From contig NZ_VCKY01000007.1 of NCBI RefSeq assembly GCF_005889735.1, forward strand, positions 33,471-97,470: a stretch of 64,000 nucleotides of DNA. The letters run 5' to 3'. This document shows positions 53,423 to 62,171 of the stretch, one piece after another; the first letter of the stretch is position 1; every line of letters starts with the position of its first letter. This stretch comes from Nonomuraea turkmeniaca. GTDB taxonomy: Bacteria > Actinomycetota > Actinomycetes > Streptosporangiales > Streptosporangiaceae. The notes under the pieces are model-generated. The model saw nothing but the letters and a program-made list of their open reading frames with translations. It had not been told where the DNA came from and ran no database searches. The translations under genes were made by a program, and so were the position numbers.

Positions 53423-54430
53423 GTGCGGACGACAGGGGAACTCGAGGAGCGACTGGCACGGCCGAGTGCCGGGCTCGTCGACGATCTGGGCAAGCTCGAC
53501 GGCGACATCATGATCCTGGGCGCCGGCGGCAAGCTCGGCCCGAGCCTGGTACGCCTGGCACTGAACGCCACCGGAGGCAGCAGGCGGATCATCGCCGTGT
53601 CCCGCTTCTCCGAGCCGGGCCTGGCCCAGGCGCTTCAGGACGAGGGCGCCACCGTGGTGGCCGCCGACGTCGCCGACGAGCGGGCGCTGCGCGACCTGCC
53701 GGACGCGCCCAACGTGCTGTTCCTGGTCGGCGCCAAGTTCGGCACGCAGGGCCGCGAGCACGCCACCTGGTTCACCAACGCCTACCTGCCGGGCCGCGTC
53801 GCCGACCGGTTCGCCGGCAGCAGGATCGCCGCGCTGTCCACCGGGAACGTCTACCCCCTCGTCCCCGTCGCCGACGGTGGCAGCACCGAGGACTCGCCCA
53901 CCGGACCCGTAGGCGACTACGCGATGAGCTGCCTGGGCAGGGAGCGCGTGCTGACGCACTTCGCCGAGACGAACCGCACGCCCATGTCGCTCATCCGCCT
54001 CAACTACGCGGTCGAGCTCCGGTACGGAGTGCTCGTCGACCTCGCCCAGAAGGTGCTCGCCGGAGCGCCCATCGACCTCACGACAGGCCAGGTGAACGTC
54101 GTCTGGCAGGGCTACGCCAACGAGGTCGCGCTCCGGTCGCTGCTGCTCGCCGACGTGCCGCCGTACGTGCTCAACGTCACCGGCCCCGAGCTGATCTCGG
54201 TACGGCAGGCCGCGCGGGCACTCGGCGCGGCGCTCGGCAAGGAGCCGGTGTTCACCGGGGAGGAGGCGCCGACGGCGCTGCTCTCGAACGCCTCCCGATG
54301 CCACCGCCTGTTCGGCTACCCCAAGCTGACCCCCGCCGAGCTGATCGAGCACACGGCGCGCTGGGTCGCCGACGGCGGGCCGCTGCTGGGCAAGCCCACC
54401 AAGTTCGAACGCCGCGACGGCCGTTTCTAA
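53423..54430 (+). CDS. NAD-dependent epimerase/dehydratase (extended SDR)
   Basis: 335 residues: IMILGAGGKLGPSLVRLAL is the dinucleotide fold. The catalytic region carries LSTGNVYPLVP and a YAMSCLGRE segment in place of the usual YxxxK (Lys is replaced by Cys/Leu positions), so activity may differ. LNVTGPELISVRQAARAL near the end is typical of sugar epimerases. GTG start with GGAGGAG. Directly downstream of the best operator copy. Probably rearranges the sugar handled by this locus. Confidence 0.78.
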   Translation: MRTTGELEERLARPSAGLVDDLGKLDGDIMILGAGGKLGPSLVRLALNATGGSRRIIAVSRFSEPGLAQALQDEGATVVAADVADERALRDLPDAPNVLFLVGAKFGTQGREHATWFTNAYLPGRVADRFAGSRIAALSTGNVYPLVPVADGGSTEDSPTGPVGDYAMSCLGRERVLTHFAETNRTPMSLIRLNYAVELRYGVLVDLAQKVLAGAPIDLTTGQVNVVWQGYANEVALRSLLLADVPPYVLNVTGPELISVRQAARALGAALGKEPVFTGEEAPTALLSNASRCHRLFGYPKLTPAELIEHTARWVADGGPLLGKPTKFERRDGRF

Positions 54431-54468
54431 CGCACGTGCTCACTTCAGACGACAAAGGGGGACCTCAC

Positions 54469-55524
54469 GTGCTCGGCACGGCTCAAGAGGCGCAGACGTC
54501 CGTGCGCGACCTGTTCAAGCGCGGTCTGGTGATTCCGGCCCATCCGCTGGCCCTGACCGAGGACAGGAAGCTGGACGAGCGCCGCCAGCGCGCACTGACG
54601 CGCTACTACGTCGAGGCCGGCGCGGGCGGGCTGGCGGTGGGCGTGCACACCACGCAGTTCGCCATCCACGGCACCGGCCTGCTGGCACCCGTGCTCGAAC
54701 TGGCCGCGGGAACGGCCAAGGAGTCCGACCGCGAGGTGGTGCTGGTGGCCGGCGCGACCGGGTCCACGGAGCAGGCGGTGGCGGAGGCCGAGCTGGCCAG
54801 GTCGCTCGGGTATCACATGGTGCTGCTCAGCCCGTACCGGGAGCTCGACGAGGATGGGCTGATCGAGCGGGCGCGCGCCGTGGGCGACGTGCTGCCGGTC
54901 ATCGGCTTCTACCTGCAGCCCGCGGTGGGCGGGCGCCCGCTGTCGCGCGATTTCTGGACGCGGCTGGCGGCGATCGAGTCCGTGGTCGGCGTCAAAGTCG
55001 CGCCCTTCGACCGGTACCGCACCCTCGACGTGCTGCACGGCGTCGTACGGGCGGGGCGGGCCGGGGAGGTGGCGCTCTACACGGGCAACGACGACCACAT
55101 CCTGGCCGATCTCATCACCTCCCACCGGGTCGTCGTGGACGGGCGGCAGGTGGAGGTGGAGTTCGTCGGCGGCCTGCTCGGCCAGTGGGCGGTCTGGGTG
55201 CGGCGGGCGGTGGAGCTGCTGGAGGAGGCCAAGCTGGCGCGGTCGGGCGACGACGTGGCGATACGCCGGCTGCTCGGCCTCGACGGCCATCTGACCGACG
55301 CCAACGCGGCCATCTTCGACTCGGCGAACGGCTTCCGCGGCTGCATCCCCGGCATCCACGAGATCCTGCGCCGCCAGGGATTGCTGGCGGGCCGCTGGTG
55401 CCTCGACCCGGAGGAGGAGCTGTCACCGGGGCAGCTCGCGGAGATCGACCGCATCTGGGCCGCCTACCCTTGGCTGCGCGACGACGACTTCGTGGCCCAG
55501 GGGCTGGACCGATGGCTGGCCTGA
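54469..55524 (+). CDS. Dihydrodipicolinate synthase (DHDPS/NAL) family aldolase
   Basis: 351 residues, a TIM-barrel class I aldolase. VLVAGATGSTEQAVAEAELA gives the family phosphate/carboxylate loop region, and the Schiff-base Lys is in VVGVKVAPFD. In catabolic clusters such enzymes split or dehydrate 2-keto-3-deoxy sugar acids rather than make dihydrodipicolinate. GTG 54469 follows AGGGGGA; the GTG 33 bases upstream is an alternative. A second family member is at 61201. Confidence 0.84.
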   Translation: MLGTAQEAQTSVRDLFKRGLVIPAHPLALTEDRKLDERRQRALTRYYVEAGAGGLAVGVHTTQFAIHGTGLLAPVLELAAGTAKESDREVVLVAGATGSTEQAVAEAELARSLGYHMVLLSPYRELDEDGLIERARAVGDVLPVIGFYLQPAVGGRPLSRDFWTRLAAIESVVGVKVAPFDRYRTLDVLHGVVRAGRAGEVALYTGNDDHILADLITSHRVVVDGRQVEVEFVGGLLGQWAVWVRRAVELLEEAKLARSGDDVAIRRLLGLDGHLTDANAAIFDSANGFRGCIPGIHEILRRQGLLAGRWCLDPEEELSPGQLAEIDRIWAAYPWLRDDDFVAQGLDRWLA

Positions 55525-55555
55525 GTGACGGGTCTCCTCGCGGATCGAAGGACGG

Positions 55556-56761
55556 CTAGAGGGTGAGGCGGTAGAGGGTGAGCGGACGGCCGCTGGAGCC
55601 GCTGGTCAGGTTGCCGGTGCGTTCGGCCAGCCCGGCCAGCTCCAGCCGGTGCAACATGCGCCGGGCGGTGCGCTGCTGGACGGCGAGCCGCTCGGCGATC
55701 TCGCGGGTGGTCAGCGCCTCCCCGCCGGCCGCGTCGCGGGCCTCAAGCAGCTTCTCCAGGGTCGGCACCGACAGGCCCACGCGGCGGGCGATCACCGACA
55801 GGTGCTGCCCGCCGGAAGGCGCGCTGATCACCGACTCCAGCACGATGTCGGTGTCGGCGCGCAACGACAGCACGGCCGCCACGTTCCCGATGCGCCGGGC
55901 CCTGGCCAGTGCCCGGCGGGCCAGGCTCTCGGCTTCGGCGGCGCTGCGCCCGAGGCCGAAACCCACCCGCGCCACGCCGCTGTGACCGGCCAGCCGCGCC
56001 AGCATGGGCAGCCCCGTGAAGCCGCCCGTGGCCTCGAAGAGCGGGCCGCGAGTGGTCACCAGCAGGTGGGTGCCGCCGCGGAAGGCGGCCAGCGTGCCGC
56101 CCAGCGCGCCCGCCTCGCGCAGCAGGCCCTCCTCGCTGTCCACCTCGACCAGGCCGAGCACGATCTGCGCGTCCTCCTGGGCCTGGCCCTCGGCGGTCAG
56201 CAGGAGCTGGCGCAGCGCCACGCGTACCGAGTGCTCGGACGGCGCCAGCCGCAGCACCTGCATCTCGTCGCGCAACGCCTCGTGCACCGAGCTGAGACAG
56301 GTGATCACCGGGTGGTCAGGGGCGCGGCGGTGGAAGGCGATGATCTTCTTGGAGGTCGTCTCCGGCCGGTAGCCGAGCGTCCGCAACTGGTCGGTGGGCA
56401 GCCCGGCCCCGACGAACGTGGCGGTGACGTCGGCGGGGGAGATGGTGTCGATGGACAGACGGGTGATGTCCCGGCCCTCGTGCTGGAGTCGTACCAGGGC
56501 GCTGAGCAGCGTCGCGCCCGAGTAGTCGACGAACACGGCGGGACGGGAGAGCACGTCGGCGCCCCGGGCCAGCATGTACGGCACGATGCCGGTGAACAGC
56601 CAGCCCTCGACCGAGCCGGCGTGCGCCTCGACGATGGCCGGCGCCTGCGACTCGTGGTCGTAGTCGAGCCGGAGTGTGCCCACGCCGGGCTGCTCCTCGC
56701 AGGTGGCCGCGACGTCGTCGACCAGATCGTGCGGGCCGACGACTCCGATGACGATACCCAC
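55556..56761 (-). CDS. Transcriptional regulator with GGDEF-like middle and winged-helix C-terminus
   Basis: 401 residues. The N-terminal ~180 look like a ligand-sensing domain (VGIVIGVVGPHDLVDDVA). The middle (about 195-310) resembles a degenerate nucleotide-cyclase fold (VLGLVEVDSEE ... GVARVGFGLGRSAAEAESLARRAL). The C-terminus has a winged helix (LTTREIAERLAVQQRTARRMLHRLELAGL). GTG 56761 is preferred over an upstream ATG because AAGGAGG precedes it. It is divergent from the aminotransferase gene with operator copy 3 between them, so it is the natural candidate to bind all four 18-bp palindromes. Confidence 0.75.
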   Translation of the reverse strand: MGIVIGVVGPHDLVDDVAATCEEQPGVGTLRLDYDHESQAPAIVEAHAGSVEGWLFTGIVPYMLARGADVLSRPAVFVDYSGATLLSALVRLQHEGRDITRLSIDTISPADVTATFVGAGLPTDQLRTLGYRPETTSKKIIAFHRRAPDHPVITCLSSVHEALRDEMQVLRLAPSEHSVRVALRQLLLTAEGQAQEDAQIVLGLVEVDSEEGLLREAGALGGTLAAFRGGTHLLVTTRGPLFEATGGFTGLPMLARLAGHSGVARVGFGLGRSAAEAESLARRALARARRIGNVAAVLSLRADTDIVLESVISAPSGGQHLSVIARRVGLSVPTLEKLLEARDAAGGEALTTREIAERLAVQQRTARRMLHRLELAGLAERTGNLTSGSSGRPLTLYRLTL

Positions 56762-56781
56762 CCGCGCCTCCTTCTCCCTCA

Positions 56782-56799
56782 TAACGGTCTAGACCGAAA
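56782..56799. promoter_or_regulatory. 18-bp palindromic operator, copy 3
   Basis: TAACGGTCTAGACCGAAA, with a 14-bp core inverted repeat (CGGTCTAGACCG). It sits between the regulator and aminotransferase genes, consistent with autoregulation. Confidence 0.78.
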
Positions 56800-56808
56800 G
56801 GCTATCCG

Positions 56809-58017
56809 GTGACCCTGCACTTTCCCAATATGGCCGAACCCGCAGGCCGTACTCTCGGCGACGAGGAGGTGGCGGCGCTGGATCGGGTCATCCGCTCCGG
56901 CATGCTCAACTCCGTGTGGGGGACCGCCGCGCGGGCGCTCGAACGCGAGGTCGGAGCGTTGTACGGCTCCCGCCACGCGATCGCGTGCGCATCCGGCACC
57001 GCGGCCCTCCACCTGTCGGTCGTGGCGGCGGCGCCGGATCCCGGTGACGAGATCATCACGACGCCGATCACGGACTTCGGGACCGTGGCCCCCATCTTGG
57101 CGCAGAACGCGGTTCCTGTCTTCGCCGATGTGGATCCGTCCGACGGCAACCTCGATCCTGATGCCGTGGCCGCGCTCATCGGGCCGCGTACCCGCGCGAT
57201 CATGGCGGTGCACCTGTTCGGCGCGCCCGCCCGGATCGGCGAGCTGCGCGACCTGGCGGACGCGCACGGCCTGGCGCTCATCGAGGACTGCGCCCAGGCG
57301 TGGCTGACCGAGCTGCCCGGCGGTGGGTACGCGGGCACGGCCGGGCACGTCGGCACCCTGAGCCTGCAGCAGTGGAAGCACATCACCTGCGGTGACGGCG
57401 GCCTCACCATCACCGACGACGACGAGCTGGCCAGACGTATGCGGTTGTTCGCGGACAAGGGATGGGACCGGGCCGCGGGGCGTTCGCACGAGAGCCTCGG
57501 CCTGAACTACCGGATGACCGAGCTGCAGGCCGCCGTGGCCGGGGCCCAGCTCGAGAAGCTGCCCGGGGTCGTGGCGTCCAGGCGCCGCACCGCCGTGGAG
57601 CTCATCGAGGCCCTGCGCGGGCTGGGTGAGGGGGAGGGGACGGCGATACGGCTGCCCCGGCCGGACGGCTCCCAGGTCGCCATCGAGCTGCCCCGGCCGG
57701 ACGGGCACGCCTGGTGGTTGTTCCCGCTCGTCCTGCCCGGCGGCGACGCGCCAGAGCTGGCCGCGCACCTGGGCGCGGCCGGGATTCCGGCGCGGGCCGG
57801 TTATCTGAGAGAGCCCCTCAACCAGGCACCGTTGTGGGACAGGCCGATTTACGGCACCTCCCGGTACCCTCTGGAGGGCTACCGCCCCGCCCCCTGTCCC
57901 GAGGCCGAGCGGCTGGTCGGCAGCACGCTCCTGATCATCGACTGGAACGAGCACTACACGTCAGAGCACGTCAAGGTCATCGCCGACGCCGTCGCGAACT
58001 ATCCCGGCAAGGCGTAG
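56809..58017 (+). CDS. DegT/DnrJ/EryC1/StrS-family PLP-dependent enzyme
   Basis: 402 residues. CASGTAALHLSVVAA, TTPITDFGTVAP, IEDCAQAW and the PLP lysine in QQWKHITCGDGG place it among sugar aminotransferases and related dehydratases; LNYRMTELQAAVAGAQLEKL follows. Lys is present, so aminotransfer is expected rather than dehydration. Members of this family usually build amino sugars; here the setting is catabolic, so it may work in reverse or on an amino-sugar substrate. A short repeat (RLPRPDG / ELPRPDG) lies near residue 285. GTG start. Confidence 0.85.
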   Translation: MTLHFPNMAEPAGRTLGDEEVAALDRVIRSGMLNSVWGTAARALEREVGALYGSRHAIACASGTAALHLSVVAAAPDPGDEIITTPITDFGTVAPILAQNAVPVFADVDPSDGNLDPDAVAALIGPRTRAIMAVHLFGAPARIGELRDLADAHGLALIEDCAQAWLTELPGGGYAGTAGHVGTLSLQQWKHITCGDGGLTITDDDELARRMRLFADKGWDRAAGRSHESLGLNYRMTELQAAVAGAQLEKLPGVVASRRRTAVELIEALRGLGEGEGTAIRLPRPDGSQVAIELPRPDGHAWWLFPLVLPGGDAPELAAHLGAAGIPARAGYLREPLNQAPLWDRPIYGTSRYPLEGYRPAPCPEAERLVGSTLLIIDWNEHYTSEHVKVIADAVANYPGKA

Positions 58018-58064
58018 TTACGTTCATGTATCAAGCATTGACCGGACATCCCTCGATCACTAGG

Positions 58065-58082
58065 TTTCGGTCAGGACCGGTA
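58065..58082. promoter_or_regulatory. 18-bp palindromic operator, copy 4
   Basis: TTTCGGTCAGGACCGGTA, 21 bp before the sugar-binding lipoprotein start; the core CGGTC-AG-GACCG is intact. Confidence 0.75.
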
Positions 58083-58103
58083 TTCAGGAAAGGAAAGCCG
58101 CCG

Positions 58104-59351
58104 ATGAGGAACATAGCGGCAGCCGGCATCGCGGCCGCCCTGAGCGTCGTGATCGCCGGATGCGGATCCGGTGGCTCGGGTTCGGACAAGAGCACGGTGA
58201 CCCTCTGGATGTACCCCGTGATCGCGGACCAGGCCAAGAACAAGGCCTTCTGGGACAAGGTCGAGAAGGACTTCGAGGCCAAGAACCCCGCGATCGACAT
58301 CAAGATCGACCAGCAGCCCTGGGACGGCCGGCAGGAGAAGATCACCACGGCACTGGCCTCCAAGAAGGGCTTCGACCTGGTCGTGCTCGGCCCGGACCAG
58401 ATCCCGCAGTACGCTCAGCAGGGCACGCTGGAGCCGGTGGACGACGTGATCGCCGCTGACAAGGCCGCCTACCTGCCCAACGCGCTCACCGCGTTGACGG
58501 TGAGCGGCAAGCTCTACGGCGTCCCCATCTACCAGACGATCACCGCCCCCATCTACAACAAGAAGCTCTTCGCCGACGCGGGCGTCACCAAGGTGCCGGA
58601 GACGCTGGCCGAGCTGAAGGAGGCCGCGCCCAAGCTGGCCGCCAAGAAGGTGGCCATCCTCGACTACCCCGGTAAGCCCGAGGTCTCGCTCAACCAGAGC
58701 TTCTACCCGATCCTGTGGGCCAACGGCGGCTCGGTGTTCTCCCCCGACGGCAAGAGTGTGACCGTCAACAGCCAGCAGGGCATCGACAGCCTGCAGTTCC
58801 TGCTCGACCTGAAGGCGGTCGGCGGCCTGCCCGAGAACACCGCCAGCAAGAGCAACGACATCGAGGGCGGCGCGCTCGCCGCCGGCAAGGCCGCGATGTA
58901 CCACGCGGCCACGGCCCTCAACGCCGACCAGCTCGGGGCCGCCATCGGCGCGGAGAACGTGGGCGTCGGCCTGCCGCTGGAAGGCAGCAAGCGCGTCGCG
59001 TTCGGCATCCCGGGCGGCCTGGTTCTGGCCAAGCACTCCCAGAACAAGGACGCGGCCAAGAAGTTCGCCGGCTACATCGCCTCTTCCGAGGTGGGCGGGC
59101 CGCTGGCCAAGGAGTCCGGCTTCTTCTCCCCGCGTTCCGACGTGACGATCCCCGACCAGTCGGCGACCTCAAAGGAGTTCGCCAAGTCGCTGCAGTACGC
59201 CTACCCTGGCGACGCCCACCCCAAGGCCCGCCAGGTCATGGCGATGATCTCGGCGCACATCCAGGCGGCGCTGATCGGCAAGGAGGACGCCAAGACGGCC
59301 CTCGACGCCGCCGCCAAGGAGGGTAACGAGCTGCTGGCCGCCGGCGGCTGA
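58104..59351 (+). CDS. Sugar ABC transporter substrate-binding lipoprotein (family 1)
   Basis: 415 residues: signal with lipobox VVIAGC, then TVTLWMYPV and FDLVVLGPDQIPQYAQQG as in carbohydrate-binding lipoproteins, with GVPIYQTITAPIYNKKLFADAGV. It delivers sugar to the two permeases that follow. No ATPase gene is present, so it probably uses a shared MsiK-type ATPase, as is usual in actinomycetes. ATG with AGGAAAG upstream. Confidence 0.92.
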   Translation: MRNIAAAGIAAALSVVIAGCGSGGSGSDKSTVTLWMYPVIADQAKNKAFWDKVEKDFEAKNPAIDIKIDQQPWDGRQEKITTALASKKGFDLVVLGPDQIPQYAQQGTLEPVDDVIAADKAAYLPNALTALTVSGKLYGVPIYQTITAPIYNKKLFADAGVTKVPETLAELKEAAPKLAAKKVAILDYPGKPEVSLNQSFYPILWANGGSVFSPDGKSVTVNSQQGIDSLQFLLDLKAVGGLPENTASKSNDIEGGALAAGKAAMYHAATALNADQLGAAIGAENVGVGLPLEGSKRVAFGIPGGLVLAKHSQNKDAAKKFAGYIASSEVGGPLAKESGFFSPRSDVTIPDQSATSKEFAKSLQYAYPGDAHPKARQVMAMISAHIQAALIGKEDAKTALDAAAKEGNELLAAGG

Positions 59352-59358
59352 CATAATC

Positions 59359-59382
59359 CGGGCCTCCCCTCGGGGAGGCCCG
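59359..59382. terminator. Intercistronic hairpin after the binding-protein gene
   Basis: Perfect 11-bp arms CGGGCCTCCCC and GGGGAGGCCCG around a 2-base loop, 7 bp after the stop and 25 bp before the first permease. It most likely keeps binding-protein mRNA abundant and lowers read-through into the permeases. Confidence 0.75.
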
Positions 59383-59407
59383 TCTTCTCGGAAAGGTGTG
59401 AAACCCG

Positions 59408-60274
59408 GTGCGCCATCGCCTGCGTGATCCGGTCACGGGACTGCTGTTCGTCCTCCCGATGCTCGTGCTGTTCCTGATCTTCAGGATCTTCCCCACCCTC
59501 GGGGCGGCGGGCATGAGCCTGACGAACTGGAACATCGGCGGCGAATGGAGCTTCACCGGCGCCGACAACTACGCGCGGCTCGTGAACGACCCGAACTTCT
59601 GGTCCAGCCTCCGGGCGACGCTGGTGTACACCGTCATCTACGTGCCGCTGGTCATGGCCGTCTCGCTCGGCACCGCGCTGCTGCTCAACTCGATCGTCTT
59701 CATGCGCGGGCTGTTCCGCGGCATTCTCTTCCTGCCGTATGTGACCAGCTTCGTGTTCGCCGGCATCATCTGGCGCTGGATCTACGAGTTCGACGGCCTG
59801 ATCAACGGCCTCCTGGCCAAGCTGGACCTGGGGCCGGTCGCCTTCATGGAGCGCTCGGAGCTCGTGCTGCCCGCTCTCGCCCTGGTCTCCTGCTGGAAGG
59901 GCTTCGGCTACTCGATGCTGATCCTGCTGGCCGGGCTGAAGGCCATCCCCGGCTCGTACCTGGAGGCGGCCAAGGTGGACGGCGCCGGGCCCTGGCAGCG
60001 CTTCCGCGGCATCACGCTGCCCCTGCTCAAGCCCGCGCTCTTCTTCGTGCTGGTGATCGAGACGATCGCCTCGTTCCAGGTCTTCGACACGATCTACGTG
60101 ATGACCGGCGGCGGGCCGGCCAAGGCCAGTTACACCCTCATCTACGGCATCTTCGAACGCGGCTTCCGGTTCTGGGAGTTCGGCTACGCGGCCACGTGGG
60201 GGATGGTGTTGTTCGCCATCGTGCTGGTCATCTCGCTGATCCAGCGCCGCTTCGTCGGCAGGGAGAACACATGA
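59408..60274 (+). CDS. Sugar ABC transporter permease (MalF-type)
   Basis: 288 residues, six membrane helices (first at LLFVLPMLVLFLIFRIFP), and the ATPase-coupling EAA loop EAAKVDGAGPWQRFRGITLP. MTGGGPAKASYTLIYGIFE is typical of the MalF side of the pair. GTG start; AAAGG upstream. The stop overlaps the next start. Confidence 0.92.
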   Translation: MRHRLRDPVTGLLFVLPMLVLFLIFRIFPTLGAAGMSLTNWNIGGEWSFTGADNYARLVNDPNFWSSLRATLVYTVIYVPLVMAVSLGTALLLNSIVFMRGLFRGILFLPYVTSFVFAGIIWRWIYEFDGLINGLLAKLDLGPVAFMERSELVLPALALVSCWKGFGYSMLILLAGLKAIPGSYLEAAKVDGAGPWQRFRGITLPLLKPALFFVLVIETIASFQVFDTIYVMTGGGPAKASYTLIYGIFERGFRFWEFGYAATWGMVLFAIVLVISLIQRRFVGRENT

Positions 60275-61134
60275 CTGTGACGGCCACGCGCCCCGCCACC
60301 TCCCGGGTCCGGCCGGCCGCCGCGCCGCGCCGCCACGGCAGGAGGTGGCCGCTCTACACGCTGCTCACGATCATGTCGCTGCTGACCCTGGGCCCGTTCA
60401 TCGCGATGGTCATCGTGGCGCTCACGCCCAGGGGCGAGCCGACCGTGCCCGTGCAGTGGCCCGACTCGCTCACCTTCGACAACATCACGCAGGTCCTGAG
60501 CGCCTCCGGGTTCGCCGAGTGGACGATCAACTCGCTGATCTACTCGGCCGTCTCCGTGGTGATCATTCTGCTCACCTCGTCGATGGCCGGCTACGCGTTC
60601 GCCAAGAAGCGGTTTCCCGGGCGCGACACCATGTTGTGGACGTTCCTCGCGACCATGATGGTGCCGTTCCAGGCCACGCTCATCCCGCTGTACGTGCTCG
60701 TCTCCGACTTCGGCGGCGCGGACACCTTCTGGGGGCTGATCGTGCCGACGCTGGCCAACTCGCAGGCGGTCTTCCTGATGCGCCAGTTCATCCTCGGGCT
60801 GCCCGACGAGTTGTTCGACGCGGCCAAGGTGGACGGGGCCTCGGAGCTGCGCGTCTACTGGACGATCGTGGTGCCGCTGACCAAGCCGATCCTGGCGACC
60901 CTGGGCGTGTTCGTCTTCCTGTGGCACTGGAACGACTTCCTCTGGCCCCTGGTGATCTCGCAGAGCGACGCCACGCGGACGCTGACCGTGGGGCTGACGG
61001 TGCTGAAGACGGAGGAGCTGCAGTGGTCGATGCTGATGTCCTCCGCTGCGATCTCGGCGGTGCCGTGCCTGCTGGTCTTCTTCCTGCTGCAGCGTTACCT
61101 GGTCAACAGCATTGCGATGACCGGGCTGAAGTGA
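60271..61134 (+). CDS. Sugar ABC transporter permease (MalG-type)
   Basis: 287 residues, six helices, EAA loop DAAKVDGASELRVYWTIVVP, FLWHWNDFLWPLV and LQRYLVNSIAMTGLK at the end, as in MalG-type permeases. ATGA overlap with the first permease. Together they form the membrane channel of the importer. Confidence 0.92.
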   Translation: MTVTATRPATSRVRPAAAPRRHGRRWPLYTLLTIMSLLTLGPFIAMVIVALTPRGEPTVPVQWPDSLTFDNITQVLSASGFAEWTINSLIYSAVSVVIILLTSSMAGYAFAKKRFPGRDTMLWTFLATMMVPFQATLIPLYVLVSDFGGADTFWGLIVPTLANSQAVFLMRQFILGLPDELFDAAKVDGASELRVYWTIVVPLTKPILATLGVFVFLWHWNDFLWPLVISQSDATRTLTVGLTVLKTEELQWSMLMSSAAISAVPCLLVFFLLQRYLVNSIAMTGLK

Positions 61135-61200
61135 CCGGTTCCCCTCCCCGGAGCTGAACGGCCTACGCTTGTCGCCCGGAATGTCGGTGAGGGGAGCTTG

Positions 61201-62166
61201 ATGAGTACGCCGATCGACCCGCGGGCCGCCCAGCTTCGTGACCGCCTGCGCGGGGCCGTGGTCGCCGCCGCCCTGACGCCGATGACCGCGGCGGGGGAGG
61301 TGGACCTGGACCTCGCGGAGGCGTACTTCCGGCGGCTGGCCGCCTCGGGCGCCGACGCCCTGGCCGTCCTCGCCCACACCGGCCGCGGTCCCTTCCTGCC
61401 TCCGGATGTCCGCGCCGGGGTGATCGCCCGCGCCCGCCGTGTGGGCGTCCCGGTCATCGCGGGCATCGGCGGCACCCCTCCGGCCGGCACGCGGATGGCC
61501 GCCGAACCGGGCGCCGAACCGGGCGCCGAACCGGGCGCCGAACCGGGCGCCGAGCTGGACGCGGTGGCGGAAGCGCGGATGGCCGCCGAGCTGGGGGCCG
61601 ACGGGGTGCTCGTGTTCCCGGCACCGGGGGATCGGGTGGCGCTGCACGAGGAGGCGTGGGCGGCCGCCGGGCTGCCGATGATCGCCTTCGACCTGTACAC
61701 GGACCCGTGCCCGCCCGCCACGCTCCGCGAGATCCTCAGCCTTCCCGGTGTCGCCGGGCTCAAGACGGCGTTGTTGTCGGACGCGATGGGCTGCCAGGAG
61801 ACGATCGCCGTCACCCGCGAGGCCGGCAGGCTGGCCATCACCGGTGAGGACCGCATGTTCGGCCCCTCGCTCCTGTGGGGCGCGGAGGCGGCGCTGGTGG
61901 GCATCGCGGCCGCGTCGGTGGAGACGACGGCGGCCGTGATGCGCACGTTCGCGGGCGACGGCCTGCGCGGCTTCCAGAAGGCGTCGGCGCGGCTGGACCG
62001 GCTGGCGGCGGCCACGTTCACGGCGCCCATGGAGGGATACGTCCAGCGCATGTTCTGGTTGGCCGCCGCGGAGGGCCTCATCCCCGAGTCCCACGCGCAC
62101 GACCCGTACGGCCCCGCCCTGCCGGACGGCGAACGCGCCAGGGTCCTGGCGGCCGCCGCCTCGTAG
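61201..62166 (+). CDS. Second DHDPS-family aldolase with a repeat-expanded loop
   Basis: 321 residues. The class I aldolase barrel has AALTPMTAAGEVD at the start, VIAGIGGTPPAG, Schiff-base Lys in VAGLKTALLSD, and TGEDRMFGPSLLWG. It probably acts on a 2-keto sugar acid from the imported substrate, perhaps one step away from the relative at 54469. Between beta-strands, at residues 101-116, four AEPG units are inserted, encoded by a 12-bp tandem repeat. ATG 61201 follows GAGGGGAG. Convergent with the second propeller gene, 5 bp apart. Confidence 0.85.
   Translation: MSTPIDPRAAQLRDRLRGAVVAAALTPMTAAGEVDLDLAEAYFRRLAASGADALAVLAHTGRGPFLPPDVRAGVIARARRVGVPVIAGIGGTPPAGTRMAAEPGAEPGAEPGAEPGAELDAVAEARMAAELGADGVLVFPAPGDRVALHEEAWAAAGLPMIAFDLYTDPCPPATLREILSLPGVAGLKTALLSDAMGCQETIAVTREAGRLAITGEDRMFGPSLLWGAEAALVGIAAASVETTAAVMRTFAGDGLRGFQKASARLDRLAAATFTAPMEGYVQRMFWLAAAEGLIPESHAHDPYGPALPDGERARVLAAAAS
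61501..61548 (+). repeat. 12-bp tandem repeat (four copies) inside the aldolase gene
   Basis: GCCGAACCGGGC repeated four times without mismatch, coding AEPG x4, followed by a degenerate fifth unit (GCCGAGCTGGAC). Because the unit is a multiple of three, gain or loss of copies keeps the frame. Confidence 0.95.
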
Positions 62167-62171
62167 CCCGG

